Source: CAZLPW01 sp964561495
GTDB lineage: Bacteria; Fidelibacterota; Marinisomatia; Marinisomatales; UBA1611
Direction of reading: 5' to 3'
Assembly (NCBI GenBank): GCA_964561495.1
Contig: CAZLPW010000005.1
Location: 1 to 64,000 of the forward strand
Length of the DNA stretch: 64,000 nucleotides
A model generated the notes under the pieces. It did no database searches, was not told where the DNA came from, and saw only the letters and a program-made list of their open reading frames with translations. Positions 7,654 through 16,227 of this stretch are shown here, one piece after another. The position numbers were made by a program, and so were the translations under genes. Position 1 is the stretch's first letter, and each line of letters starts with the position of its first letter.

Positions 7654-10257
7654 TTATTTCAATAAAATCATTTTTTGAGTCTGTCTATATGAACCAGAAA
7701 TAAGCTCAGAAAAATACACTCCGCTCGCGAATCTACTTGCATCCCACTGGGCCTCATATCTGCCTACTTGTAGCTTACCATTAATGAGCGTTGCAACATT
7801 TCTCCCTGATATATCATAAACCTTAAGCGTTGTCACATCTCCTGGATTAGATCCTACATCAAATCGTATGGTTGTCACAGGATTAAATGGATTAGGATAG
7901 TTGGCATATAAATTGAATTCCTTAGGCATTGAGGAATTTGGTTCATCAAGACTCGCATATGACTCTACGGATGACATGATCCTAGTCATGACAAATTTAA
8001 ATTCTTGCAAATCTTCTAGCTCACCCAAACCAGTTTGATCAGCAAGAACCTCTAGGCATTCTTCATAAGAATAGTACCCTGATTCTTCACAAGGATAATC
8101 ACTCTGACTCGCATATAGAAGGGTGTCTTCCTCTATAAAATACGATAATTCTAGAAAATCAGACTCACCATATTCATCAGGATCATAGGTCAAAAATACT
8201 GAATCGGTAGTAGCATACCATTGGAAATGATTTGTATCTGTATAGGCATCGTAATAATAATAATCATCATACTCAGTGACAATTTCCATACCAGTTGAAT
8301 CTCCATAAAGATAAAGACTGAAATCAAAATCATCATCGCCACCAAACATATCACCCTGCATATTTACCGCTGTCTCTTCTCCAGCAGTAAAGTGCCACAT
8401 CGATGGACCAATTGTCCCTGATAGAGACATAGCTTCAGCTCCTGTTGAATCATAGAGACTTAGATTATTAAAGGTAATTGTAAAGGCAGCTGTGTCTACG
8501 CTTGACATCGAATTAAGGTCAGCATCTATGGCTTCAGACTCTATAACATCATCTCCAGAAAATGTAATGCCCTCCACCCAATCAATAACAATATCACCAC
8601 TTTCAGAATCCGAAGTTGAAAAACCTACAAGTGTTGGATTTTCGATCCCAAGACTATCAGGAGGAAAACCAAACATAAGCATGAAAAAATCCATAAAGGT
8701 CATGTTCATGATAATAATTTCAGGCCCATCATCTTCATCTTCTTCATAAAGCTCTCCCCACTGAAGGCTTGAGAGAGCGGTGTAGCTTTCGTTATCATTA
8801 TATCCCTCAGGCTGAGCCCCGCCATAGACGTAAAGCCCGTCTAGGTATACTGAGGAAGAGTGTCTCCGCCCTTCCATGTTACTTGTTTTATCATAGAACT
8901 CATTATCACCAGGGTGGTATACACCAGAGAACTCAATATTACCATAATCGCCAATAATATAGATCAACTCGCCGTCGGTTGAAACAGAATGAGCTGATAT
9001 TGTAGTTGACATTTGTCCTACAGTCTCCCAGACATCACTATCAATGTAATATGCGTTGATATCAGATGAGACCTCACCATTGTAGCCACCAAAGGTATAC
9101 AAGACACCATCCACTACTACACCATTTGTATTAATCGAGTCTGGCATATCAGCTAAACGAGTCCAAGACTCATCTTGAGGGTCAAACACATAAAGATGGT
9201 TTGAATAGCTTGACCCATCACCTCCACCAAAAATATAAATCTTATCATTCCAGACTGCACTCCCTCCATAGGTTACTGGATATGGATTGGGAGTTGTACT
9301 AATAGAAACCTCTCCAGTAGTGGTATTTATTATTTCCACAGCATTTGTATCTGTTCTGCCATTAAAGAGATAAATATTACCACCCATATACTCAGCAACG
9401 GTATATCGACGAGGAATTAAATTTTCTCCAAACATCTCCCAGGTATCTGTGTCAGGGTTATACCTTTCACCGTGAGTGTGCCATACTGTTGAATCCCCAA
9501 CTGCATCAAAATCTGCTCCACAAAAGGAGTAAATAAATTGACCATCTGTAGCATAGGCCGCACCATAGCGAGCGTAGTTCATATTAGATCTACTTTCAAA
9601 GATTAAAGTGTCCTCGTGGGTCCGTGTTCGACCATCATCATCACCATTACATCCAGGCCCATCTTGCCACCCGTACCAGTCACAGCCCTGGTTAATGCAG
9701 TCACCTTCATTGTTGTAGTTTCCGCAGCCATCTTCCCCATCACAGGGATCGCAATCCTCACACCCAGATCCATTGCTACCATACCACTCACATCCTTGAC
9801 TAGCTAAGCAATCGCCCTCGCTATAGTAGTTGCCACATCCGTCTGCTCCGTCACAAGGTTCACAGGCCTCATCGCCGTCTCCTCCATCCATCATTTCTGG
9901 ATCAAATAAATACTTTAGCTCTGTTGAATAATCACTGGCAGTTGCAGTGATCGAGCCTTCAGCCTCTTCCATACCCGCTATTGACATAGGATTTATCATA
10001 CTCTGATCGCTACCTACTGTAACATGAAATAACATCTCGTCTTTTACTAATTCCCATTCACCATAAAGATCACCCATATCCCTTGAAGAAGTACGCGCTG
10101 ATGAGCGATAGGTTTGTCTTAGTTTATTTAAATCTTCTATAGAATGAATATTATATTCTTTTTGAATTTGATTTTTTAGCTTCCTAAGCTGTTCAGGCAT
10201 TTTGTCACTTCCGAAACAAATTGCAAACATCGAAATATATATAACTATTTTTCTCAT
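7654..10257 (-). CDS. Large Kelch-repeat, Cys-rich protein with T9SS tail
   Basis: An 867-residue secreted protein. A signal peptide (residues 1-16) is followed by a lipocalin-like start ('LYGEWELVKDEMLFHV', about 64-79) and two consecutive cysteine-rich repeats (residues 132-160 and 169-196; pattern C-x-PCDG-x-DGCGNY...EGDC...GC-(E/D)-WYG). Kelch-type beta-propeller repeats (about 225-490, with phrases such as 'KIYIFGGGDG' and 'VVDGVLYTFGGYNG') and an acidic Asp/Tyr-rich domain (about 510-760) come next. The protein ends in a type-A sorting domain (NYPNPFNPVTTIRF ... SGVYFSEL ... MILLK). It is probably exported by T9SS and surface-attached or released. The binding target is unknown. It is a single gene on the - strand. 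Confidence 0.8.
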   Translation of the reverse strand: MRKIVIYISMFAICFGSDKMPEQLRKLKNQIQKEYNIHSIEDLNKLRQTYRSSARTSSRDMGDLYGEWELVKDEMLFHVTVGSDQSMINPMSIAGMEEAEGSITATASDYSTELKYLFDPEMMDGGDGDEACEPCDGADGCGNYYSEGDCLASQGCEWYGSNGSGCEDCDPCDGEDGCGNYNNEGDCINQGCDWYGWQDGPGCNGDDDGRTRTHEDTLIFESRSNMNYARYGAAYATDGQFIYSFCGADFDAVGDSTVWHTHGERYNPDTDTWEMFGENLIPRRYTVAEYMGGNIYLFNGRTDTNAVEIINTTTGEVSISTTPNPYPVTYGGSAVWNDKIYIFGGGDGSSYSNHLYVFDPQDESWTRLADMPDSINTNGVVVDGVLYTFGGYNGEVSSDINAYYIDSDVWETVGQMSTTISAHSVSTDGELIYIIGDYGNIEFSGVYHPGDNEFYDKTSNMEGRRHSSSVYLDGLYVYGGAQPEGYNDNESYTALSSLQWGELYEEDEDDGPEIIIMNMTFMDFFMLMFGFPPDSLGIENPTLVGFSTSDSESGDIVIDWVEGITFSGDDVIESEAIDADLNSMSSVDTAAFTITFNNLSLYDSTGAEAMSLSGTIGPSMWHFTAGEETAVNMQGDMFGGDDDFDFSLYLYGDSTGMEIVTEYDDYYYYDAYTDTNHFQWYATTDSVFLTYDPDEYGESDFLELSYFIEEDTLLYASQSDYPCEESGYYSYEECLEVLADQTGLGELEDLQEFKFVMTRIMSSVESYASLDEPNSSMPKEFNLYANYPNPFNPVTTIRFDVGSNPGDVTTLKVYDISGRNVATLINGKLQVGRYEAQWDASRFASGVYFSELISGSYRQTQKMILLK

Positions 10258-10348
10258 GTTATTCCCTTTTTATTTGAGTTTAATCTTATACACAAAGACA
10301 CTTTAAATCCTAAACGTATATGGTAAAATAGAGCATTAATTAGGCTAA

Positions 10349-10825
10349 TTATTTTGGAAGAAAAATAGGAATTGGAGTGACTCCAAAAAAACCGTATTGT
10401 TTTTCTATATCATTACCAAAAAACACCTTATCATATGTTAATAGTCCAAACCCACCTATCCAGTATTTATGTTTTTTAAAAGTTTCTCCTTTGCTATTAA
10501 TCAATTTTCCTCTTCCGAAACCAGCCAACATAAAAGATAATTGAGTATCAAAATATTGATATTTAATTACAGGCTTTCCTTTCTCATAATTCCTTCTTAC
10601 ACCAAAGGTTCTGCCTAAAAACAAAGGGAATGTGTCTTCGAAGTGAAGACCAATCTTAAAACCTGTGCCAATAGTTATTTGGTAGGATATAGACAGTCCT
10701 TTGTTAGTGTTGTATCCAATTTGAAGACCAGGGCTGATATATGGATTTAGTGATTGGTGGTTCCCATCATGTCCTAAGACTGAACTAATAAAAAACAATA
10801 AAAATATATGAGATTTCATTATCAA
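10349..10825 (-). CDS. Secreted hypothetical protein, probable outer-membrane beta structure
   Basis: A 158-residue protein with a short signal peptide (MIMKSHIFLLFFISSVLG, cleavage near residue 18). It is rich in alternating aromatic and glycine strands such as 'GLQIGYNTNKGLSISYQIT' and 'GFGLLTYDKVFFG', as in small outer-membrane barrels or lipocalin-like proteins. It ends in PIPIFLPK rather than an aromatic residue. I do not recognise a family. It lies between the Kelch gene and a divergent zincin-like lipoprotein gene. TATATTTG sits 4 nt before its start and could be a -7 element. Confidence 0.5.
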   Translation of the reverse strand: MIMKSHIFLLFFISSVLGHDGNHQSLNPYISPGLQIGYNTNKGLSISYQITIGTGFKIGLHFEDTFPLFLGRTFGVRRNYEKGKPVIKYQYFDTQLSFMLAGFGRGKLINSKGETFKKHKYWIGGFGLLTYDKVFFGNDIEKQYGFFGVTPIPIFLPK

Positions 10826-10897
10826 ATATAATCAGATTTCAAAGATTACTATCTAAAAAAAAATATGATTTTTTGGATTTTAAATTATGAAAGTGTT

Positions 10898-10924
10898 TTA
10901 ATAATTCGGTGAGTTGTAGATTTA
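10898..10924 (+). promoter_or_regulatory. Repeat-like copy G upstream of the zincin gene
   Basis: A 16-nt spacer (containing GGTGAGTTG) and TAGATTTA at 10917-10924 with the same geometry as the 1-4 kb copies, 82 nt upstream of the + strand gene at 11007. The spacer is more divergent, which favours a promoter over a recent duplication. Confidence 0.35.
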
Positions 10925-11006
10925 TAGCAAACTAAATACCGTCTTTGGACTTTGTACTTATTGTTTAAAAGAAGGTTTATTTGACAAAAAAATCAGAGAA
11001 AAACTA

Positions 11007-11780
11007 ATGCCAGTCTTTTATACTAAAAACAGCTATTGGGTTTTATACATTATAATTTTCTTGTTTTTTATTAACAGCTGTAAAGGCCCTAACAAAGCAC
11101 CTTTTAAGGGAACTATTTTTTTAGACCCTGATATCATAAAAGAGACCGACTCTTCTGCTTTTGAAAATATATACTACAATGGGCAAGGCATAAGAACAAT
11201 GTTTGATAGAAGATCAGATGATTGGATTCAAGCAAACGTCTTTCTTTTTCCTGCAAAATACAAAGATAGTCTAGATATTGAGGTTCAGGTTAATCCAGAG
11301 TTTAAAAGTCCTGAAATTGCCATGGAATACGCAGAAAAATATGCAATAGCGATTGGTAGAATATCTAAAGAACTAAGAAAAGATATCGAAACTGTCTGGA
11401 TACACAGAGGTATGGAATTATTTGGAGGTGGTAACAATAACATTTTAATCCACACTGATTACTCAGAAAAACATTACGAAAAACAAGGCATACTTGAAGA
11501 GACTCTCGTTCACGAAGCGTCACACACCTCTCTTGATAAAGATCACTCAAAAAGTAATGAGTGGAAAACAGCTCAAAAGATGGATGAAATTTTTATATCA
11601 GACTATGCCCGAGACAATCCAGACAGAGAAGATATTGCTGAAAGCTATCTTACTTATTTGGCCATACGGTATAGACCTGAAAGAATTTCTGATTCACTAA
11701 AAGCTATTATAGAAAACACTATCCCAAATAGAATTAAATATTTTGACAGCCAGTCTTTTGAAATGTATCCAATAGAATAA
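11007..11780 (+). CDS. Zincin-like metalloprotease lipoprotein
   Basis: A 257-residue protein. An N-terminal hydrophobic stretch ends in a lipobox-like 'FINSC' (Cys about 25). The catalytic-type motif is 'LVHEASHTSLDKDH' (HExxH, residues about 169-173), followed about 40 residues later by 'EDIAESYLTYLA', whose Glu is placed to be a third zinc ligand, as in gluzincins. A hydrolase at the outer membrane or periplasmic face is likely; the substrate is unknown. The gene stands alone ahead of an Mpo1-like gene. Confidence 0.65.
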   Translation: MPVFYTKNSYWVLYIIIFLFFINSCKGPNKAPFKGTIFLDPDIIKETDSSAFENIYYNGQGIRTMFDRRSDDWIQANVFLFPAKYKDSLDIEVQVNPEFKSPEIAMEYAEKYAIAIGRISKELRKDIETVWIHRGMELFGGGNNNILIHTDYSEKHYEKQGILEETLVHEASHTSLDKDHSKSNEWKTAQKMDEIFISDYARDNPDREDIAESYLTYLAIRYRPERISDSLKAIIENTIPNRIKYFDSQSFEMYPIE

Positions 11781-11836
11781 AATTTTTCATTGAAAATATT
11801 AAACTAAATTAAAGACACTATTCTGGAGAAGATATT

Positions 11837-12310
11837 TTGAGATCAATTCAAGATTGGTTAGACATGTATGGGGAGAGTCACCAGAACCCAATAAATAAAA
11901 AAATTCACTGGGTCTGCGTACCTGCAATTATGTTCAGCATTGTTGGTCTGTGGTGGTCTATTCCGCATAAAGGAATACCCTTTACATTTTTTGATATCCA
12001 ACTTAACTGGGCTATCATATTAACTATATTGATTTCTTTTTACTATCTCTGGCTTTCCCTATCAATGGCGATAGGAATGTTTTTTGTTGGCCTTTTCCTT
12101 TTAATCGGAAACTATTTTTTAGATCTTAGTTTTGATTTTGCTCTGTGGAAAATTTCTTTAATTATATTTATCATCGCTTGGATTGGACAATTTATTGGTC
12201 ACAAAATAGAAGGGAAAAAACCATCATTCTTTGAGGATATTCAATTTCTTCTGATTGGGCCTGCTTGGCTATTATCATTTATTTATAATAAATTGGGAAT
12301 CAAGTATTAA
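11837..12310 (+). CDS. Mpo1/DUF962 family membrane protein, TTG start
   Basis: A 157-residue, four-helix membrane protein of the DUF962/Mpo1 (YGL010w) family. It has the N-terminal 'WLDMYGESHQNPINKKIHW' (conserved H-x-x-P-x-N-x-x-x-H) and the C-terminal 'WIGQFIGHKIEGKKPSFF' (second conserved His pair region). Yeast Mpo1 is an Fe(II)-dependent dioxygenase in 2-hydroxy fatty acid alpha-oxidation; the histidines that bind iron there are retained here. Bacterial function is not established. TTG 11837 is chosen because it gives the usual family N-terminus and GGAGAAG lies a few bases upstream. Confidence 0.85.
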   Translation: MRSIQDWLDMYGESHQNPINKKIHWVCVPAIMFSIVGLWWSIPHKGIPFTFFDIQLNWAIILTILISFYYLWLSLSMAIGMFFVGLFLLIGNYFLDLSFDFALWKISLIIFIIAWIGQFIGHKIEGKKPSFFEDIQFLLIGPAWLLSFIYNKLGIKY

Positions 12311-12347
12311 ACTTTAACATTTTTTAGACTAAAAAAGGATAGAACTA

Positions 12348-12905
12348 ATGAATTACTTTCGTTTAATTATATTAATACTGACTTTAATTATATCAGGGTG
12401 TACAGTAGACGATGACACTAACGCACTTTCAAATGATGAATCTGATTGCGATGACCAACCTTACAATCCAACAGGCTACACGTTCACCCTTGTTTCAGCT
12501 GAGTCATACTCCTCTCAAACAGAAGGTGATTTTTTTAATGATCCAACATGTACTGGTGAAATTGATAATACAATTAATGCAATGGAAAACCCCTACGTTG
12601 AAGATGGTTGGGCTTGGACTTTTGATGCCGACAGCATCTATTACACCTGGAATGGTAATGGCTCATCATTTCAAGCTAATAATGGATGGGAACTTTGTAA
12701 CACAACTATAACAAGAACTTTTGGAATAGGTTATCTTGGTGGTGATTATATCCTAACATCAGACTCTACTTTTTATGTTGATTATGAAGCAGACTGTTGG
12801 TTTGGTGGTCTTTTTGATGATAATAAAGAAGACTGTGAGAGCAATGATGGGACTTGGTATTATTGCACAAGAGGATATTTTGAAGGCACATCCTCAACAA
12901 ATTAA
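12348..12905 (+). CDS. Hypothetical lipoprotein
   Basis: A 185-residue secreted protein with a lipoprotein signal peptide (lipobox LIISGC, Cys about 18) and an acidic, Asn/Ser/Thr-rich mature part. Six or more cysteines and several Trp/Tyr residues ('WTFDADSIYYTWNGNG', 'YLGGDYILTSDSTFYVD') suggest a small beta-rich, lipocalin-like domain stabilised by disulphides. An 'EDCESNDGTWYYC' phrase near the C-terminus resembles the Cys-rich elements of the Kelch protein at 7.6-10.3 kb. No family is recognised. The start has a moderate AAGGA ribosome site. Confidence 0.55.
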   Translation: MNYFRLIILILTLIISGCTVDDDTNALSNDESDCDDQPYNPTGYTFTLVSAESYSSQTEGDFFNDPTCTGEIDNTINAMENPYVEDGWAWTFDADSIYYTWNGNGSSFQANNGWELCNTTITRTFGIGYLGGDYILTSDSTFYVDYEADCWFGGLFDDNKEDCESNDGTWYYCTRGYFEGTSSTN

Positions 12906-12958
12906 TATCGATATCCTTCTTGTGCACTTTTTAATTTATAGAAAGAAATCGTAATGTC

Positions 12959-13023
12959 TGCAAGGCAGGGTACGCTCATATTATATTGCCTTATATAGAG
13001 ATTTATAATCACCCTGCCTTACA
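12959..13023. repeat. Inverted repeat with 13-nt arms and 39-nt loop
   Basis: TGCAAGGCAGGGT (12959-12971) and ACCCTGCCTTACA (13011-13023) are complementary at 12 of 13 positions. There is no T-run after either arm, so it is not a typical terminator. It lies in a 254-bp gap after the lipoprotein gene. It could be an RNA hairpin, a protein site, or the trace of a small element. Confidence 0.6.
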
Positions 13024-13029
13024 TCAGTA

Positions 13030-13149
13030 TTGAAAAAAGACGACGTTATTAAAACTAAGCTAACTGACCTTGCCACAGTAGAAGTAAAACCGGGAGATTG
13101 GAAATACGACTATGGGGAGTACGGACAAAGCCAGAATAGCTTAGCCTAA
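13030..13149 (+). CDS. Possible small ORF or gene remnant, TTG start
   Basis: A 39-residue frame from TTG 13030 (LKKDDVIKTKLTDLATVEVK...) to TAA 13149. Its composition is protein-like (PGDWKYDYGEYGQ), unlike random AT-rich intergenic DNA. The frame is open from 13009 but offers no ATG. It overlaps nothing, directly follows the inverted repeat, and ends 10 bp from the flavodoxin pseudogene on the other strand. I recognise no family; it may be the tail of a lost gene. Confidence 0.3.
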   Translation: MKKDDVIKTKLTDLATVEVKPGDWKYDYGEYGQSQNSLA

Positions 13150-13159
13150 TTATTAAATT

Positions 13160-13675
13160 TTAGATACCAAATTCATCTTTTATTAGCTCTGCCCATATAA
13201 TTAACCTTTCTTCGGTTAATTCCTCCTCATTATCATTATCAAGTCCCAGACCAAGAAATTCATCACCATCTAAGGCTAATGAAGTGTCAAACTCATACCC
13301 TTCTGTAGGCCACCTACCAATTAAAGATCCTCCATTTTCCATAAATGGCTTACCAAGAAGACCAATCGCATCAAGAAAATTATCGGCATATCCAACCTGA
13401 TCTCCGCATCCAAAAAAGGCAGCTGTAATACCAGAAAAATCTAATTCTTTATACTTCTCATAAATAAAATCCCAGTCATCTTATAATTCACCAATGTGCC
13501 AGGTCGGGCATCCAATAATAAGGCGCTTATAATCAAGCATTTTTTTAGGATCTGTATCGGCTATATTATATTCATCAACCTCACAACCTTCAGACACCAT
13601 ATAGTCTTTAAGAAATCCTGCTGCTGCTTCTTGATTCCCAGTATTGCTACCCCAAAAAAGGCCAATTTTTTCCAT
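13160..13675 (-). pseudogene. Flavodoxin interrupted by a single in-frame stop
   Basis: The - strand frame from 13675 encodes a long-chain flavodoxin. It starts 'MEKIGLFWGSNTGNQE', the FMN-phosphate loop, and continues to 'IIGCPTWHIGEL', where TAA (13481-13483) replaces the usual Gln of 'GELQxDWD'. The same frame goes on with 'DDWDFIYEKYKELDFSG', 'FFGCGDQVGYADNF' and the long-chain C-terminus to 13160, 171 sense codons in all. Everything downstream of the stop is intact, so CAA>TAA is a single C-to-T change. Either a recent nonsense mutation, a stop that is read through, or a sequencing error explains it. It follows the photolyase gene on the same strand. Confidence 0.85.
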
Positions 13676-13805
13676 TAGGTCTCCTGTAATTTTAAATTTT
13701 AGGGTCTAATATTATAGTAAATGAGACCCATTAGCAATAATTTTTGCAAATTATTTATATCTTTTTTGCCACTAAAATAAAATTTGAAATAGAATAATTT
13801 TTCTA

Positions 13806-15143
13806 TTATGAATTTGTATCAATATATTTGTTTATATTGAATTTTGATTTACATCCATTATAGTTCATATAGCGAATTTTTCCATATATCTCTCGCTCAA
13901 ACCATGCGCGATCGTGTATACCGCCAATACTCCATGCAATCCCTGTATATCCGTTTGCATCTCTCCCATCTAACTCATATTTATTATTCAAATATATAGC
14001 ATTATATAACGCAATCTCTGGTTTCACTGTCCATTCCAAAATTTTCTTTGCCCAATACATTCTCATATATCCGTGCATTTTTCCATTATATACCATCTCT
14101 CTTTGAGCAGCATTCCACAACTGATCATGCGTTTCGGCGGCTTCAAATTGTTCTATCGGATATATATATTCTCTTTCATCGTTTCTATGATCATTCAATG
14201 ATATTTGAGCCCAGCTATGAAAACCATCAAACTGATCATAATTAGGTTCGTACTCACAGAAATTATCTGACAGCTCTCTACGAATAATCAACTGCTCTAA
14301 AAAAGCATCTTTATCATCTAGTAAAAGATTTGATTTTTGAATTTCAAATGCAACTCTCTGTGCTGAAATTTGACCATAATGAATATATGGGCTGAGGTTG
14401 CTTAGTGCACTTTTTGTTGGGTCATTTCGACCATTGCCATAATTCATTAGATCTATTTTTAAAGTATCTAATCTTTTTAACGCTTGAGACTCTCCAGGTC
14501 TAATCCAGCTAACTTCTTTCACATTTTTATCAAGGTATAAATTTTTATCAGCCTCTTCCCAATTAATTTTATTATTAATTTTTGCATCATACGGGTGTCT
14601 AATACATCGAGGTATATCCGTTAAATAATTAGAAAGCTTACTTTTTATTTTAGGCCGAATAGTATAAGCAGCATATTCTTTTTTATTTGAAGACTCCCAG
14701 ACTGGAACAATATTATGCGCGTCTACCTGAGTGATTGGGATATTAGTCTTGGTTAAAATTTTTTTTAGTCTCAATTTGTGAATCTTTAGAGGAGAATAAT
14801 CAACTACGAGATGTCCTACAAAATTTTTCTCTATAAAAGAGGCTATAGAAATTTCAGCGAGACCATTAAAAAGAAAAAACGGAATATTCAAATTTTGTAA
14901 TTGTTTTTCCATCTCAATTAATCCTTTAAACAAAAACCTATAATTCCGAATATTTACAATTTCATATTCACCATTATATTGAAAACAAATTAAAAGAGGG
15001 ACTCTATTTTTAAGAGCAATTTCTTGAGCTTTTAATAGTGCCCAATTATCTTGCACACGTTTATCTCTGACCATCCAATATGCAACCACTTTACCATTAA
15101 ACGAACCAGCACTTAATATCCTAGATCTTCCAAAAAATTCCAT
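13806..15143 (-). CDS. Class II CPD photolyase
   Basis: A 445-residue deoxyribodipyrimidine photolyase of class II, the usual length. It has the N-terminal antenna-domain start 'VVAYWMVRDKRVQDNWAL', the FAD-domain segments 'RRELSDNFCEYEPNYDQ' and 'GKMHGYMRMYWAKKILEW', and the class II C-terminal signature 'YELDGRDANGYTGIAWSIGG' followed by 'HDRAWFER' and 'GKIRYM'. It repairs cyclobutane pyrimidine dimers using blue light. It lies 30 bp downstream of a MerR regulator with a B12-type sensor domain, an arrangement like that of LitR/CarH light-response loci, and ahead of a broken flavodoxin gene. Confidence 0.95.
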   Translation of the reverse strand: MEFFGRSRILSAGSFNGKVVAYWMVRDKRVQDNWALLKAQEIALKNRVPLLICFQYNGEYEIVNIRNYRFLFKGLIEMEKQLQNLNIPFFLFNGLAEISIASFIEKNFVGHLVVDYSPLKIHKLRLKKILTKTNIPITQVDAHNIVPVWESSNKKEYAAYTIRPKIKSKLSNYLTDIPRCIRHPYDAKINNKINWEEADKNLYLDKNVKEVSWIRPGESQALKRLDTLKIDLMNYGNGRNDPTKSALSNLSPYIHYGQISAQRVAFEIQKSNLLLDDKDAFLEQLIIRRELSDNFCEYEPNYDQFDGFHSWAQISLNDHRNDEREYIYPIEQFEAAETHDQLWNAAQREMVYNGKMHGYMRMYWAKKILEWTVKPEIALYNAIYLNNKYELDGRDANGYTGIAWSIGGIHDRAWFEREIYGKIRYMNYNGCKSKFNINKYIDTNS

Positions 15144-15173
15144 ATTTCTAGTTTATTGTATAAAATCTAGCTT

Positions 15174-16058
15174 TTATTGCAATATTTTTTTCAATTGTGA
15201 AAATGTATAAAAGGTATAATCAATTTTACCCTTTAGTTTGGGAAAAAGATTTAAGCCTCTCCCTCCAAAAATAGTTTTAACTTGAAAAAGCTTAGCGGAT
15301 TTCACTATTGAAAGAACCTGTTTTTCTGTTTTGATTAAATTATCCCTGGCTGTGGCCATGCAGCATTGACGGTCACAAAGAAAAAATATAAGTGTATCAA
15401 CTGATTTTTGTTTTAAGACACCTTTCAAATCACCAATTTCCGCGTGAGACCCAGCGTTAAATGTATTGTACCCACTATGCCTAGATATTACCTCAGACAT
15501 AATGACCCCAAGGTCTGGGAGATTATCTTCAAAATTAATGCACAATGCAGCTTTTTCTTTAGAAATTGAGTTCGGTATATTTTGATTATATCCTTCAATA
15601 ATCCGAGTGATTAGCTTGCGGCTTATATAGGCATCAAGGTGTGTTATATTCTTATTTTGAAGCGCATCTTCTACTAAGTCACTTGCTGGCTCTACAATCT
15701 CATCGAAAATCATATCAACAGGAATATTTTTCATATATGCGCTATTTAGAATTATAGAAACGCTTAATTCATCTGCCTCTATGCTCGAATCTGCCAAAAT
15801 ATTGACCAGCTTGGTATAACTATTGTTGTTAAAGTAGTTATATATCGTTTTATGGGAAGAATTTTCAAGTCCAAGGTCTAAATTTTTTATAGATTTTTGA
15901 TTTTTTTTAAAATATTCTCTAATATTGAGCATTGTAAATTTTCTATGACCTCCAGGAGTCTTTTTACAAGATATTGTACCATTTTCGGTCCATCGTTTTA
16001 AAGTAGAAACATTAATACCTAAAATATCGGCTACATCTTTTGAATTAAGATATCTCAT
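15174..16058 (-). CDS. MerR-family regulator with degenerate B12-binding domain (CarH/LitR-like)
   Basis: A 294-residue regulator. Residues 1-53 form a MerR/excisionase-type winged helix ('YLNSKDVADILGINVSTLKR', 'KKTPGGHRKF'). Residues about 80-155 resemble the helical B12-binding cap, and 165-294 a Rossmann-like B12 domain ending with 'FGGRGLNLFP'. In CarH/LitR the lower cobalamin ligand sits in a (D/E)xHxxG motif; here the aligned segment is 'NFEDNLPDLG', with Pro181 where His is expected. The upstream E-H pair of the cap is also not evident (LDAYISR). A 'LCDRQCC' cluster (Cys228, 232, 233) replaces the S-x-L loop. It probably controls the adjacent photolyase but may not use cobalamin in the usual way. 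Confidence 0.8.
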   Translation of the reverse strand: MRYLNSKDVADILGINVSTLKRWTENGTISCKKTPGGHRKFTMLNIREYFKKNQKSIKNLDLGLENSSHKTIYNYFNNNSYTKLVNILADSSIEADELSVSIILNSAYMKNIPVDMIFDEIVEPASDLVEDALQNKNITHLDAYISRKLITRIIEGYNQNIPNSISKEKAALCINFEDNLPDLGVIMSEVISRHSGYNTFNAGSHAEIGDLKGVLKQKSVDTLIFFLCDRQCCMATARDNLIKTEKQVLSIVKSAKLFQVKTIFGGRGLNLFPKLKGKIDYTFYTFSQLKKILQ

Positions 16059-16087
16059 ATAATAATATACCTCATTGAAATATTAAA

Positions 16088-16137
16088 TTATAATTTAATT
16101 TGAGCGATATGAACTTTTTGATTATTATAATTTAATT
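16088..16137 (-). promoter_or_regulatory. Two 13-nt direct repeats upstream of the MerR gene
   Basis: TTATAATTTAATT occurs at 16088-16100 and again at 16125-16137, 37 nt apart, immediately upstream of the regulator start at 16058. CarH/LitR-type proteins bind repeated sites that overlap their own promoters, so this is a candidate autoregulatory operator. The sequence is very AT-rich and could be coincidental. Confidence 0.35.
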
Positions 16138-16151
16138 GAATTAAAATATAC

Positions 16152-16195
16152 GGAGGGAGGCATTAAAAAAGGAATTAAAACCTATCCCTCCTCCC
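16152..16195. other. GGAGGGAGG/CCCTCCTCCC stem-loop
   Basis: A purine-rich arm (16152-16160) and a pyrimidine-rich arm (16185-16195) can pair across about 25 nt. It lies between the glutathione peroxidase stop and the MerR gene (both - strand). There is no T-run after it on the - strand, so termination is only a possibility. Confidence 0.4.
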
Positions 16196-16227
16196 ATTTA
16201 ATACGTGCTTAAATACTAAAAAAATAA

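Noticed and set aside
8492..9807. Antisense and + strand frames of 60-85 codons within the Kelch gene region
   Set aside because: They mirror the Asp/Ser-rich coding sequence of the opposite strand, have no ribosome site and no protein-like composition.
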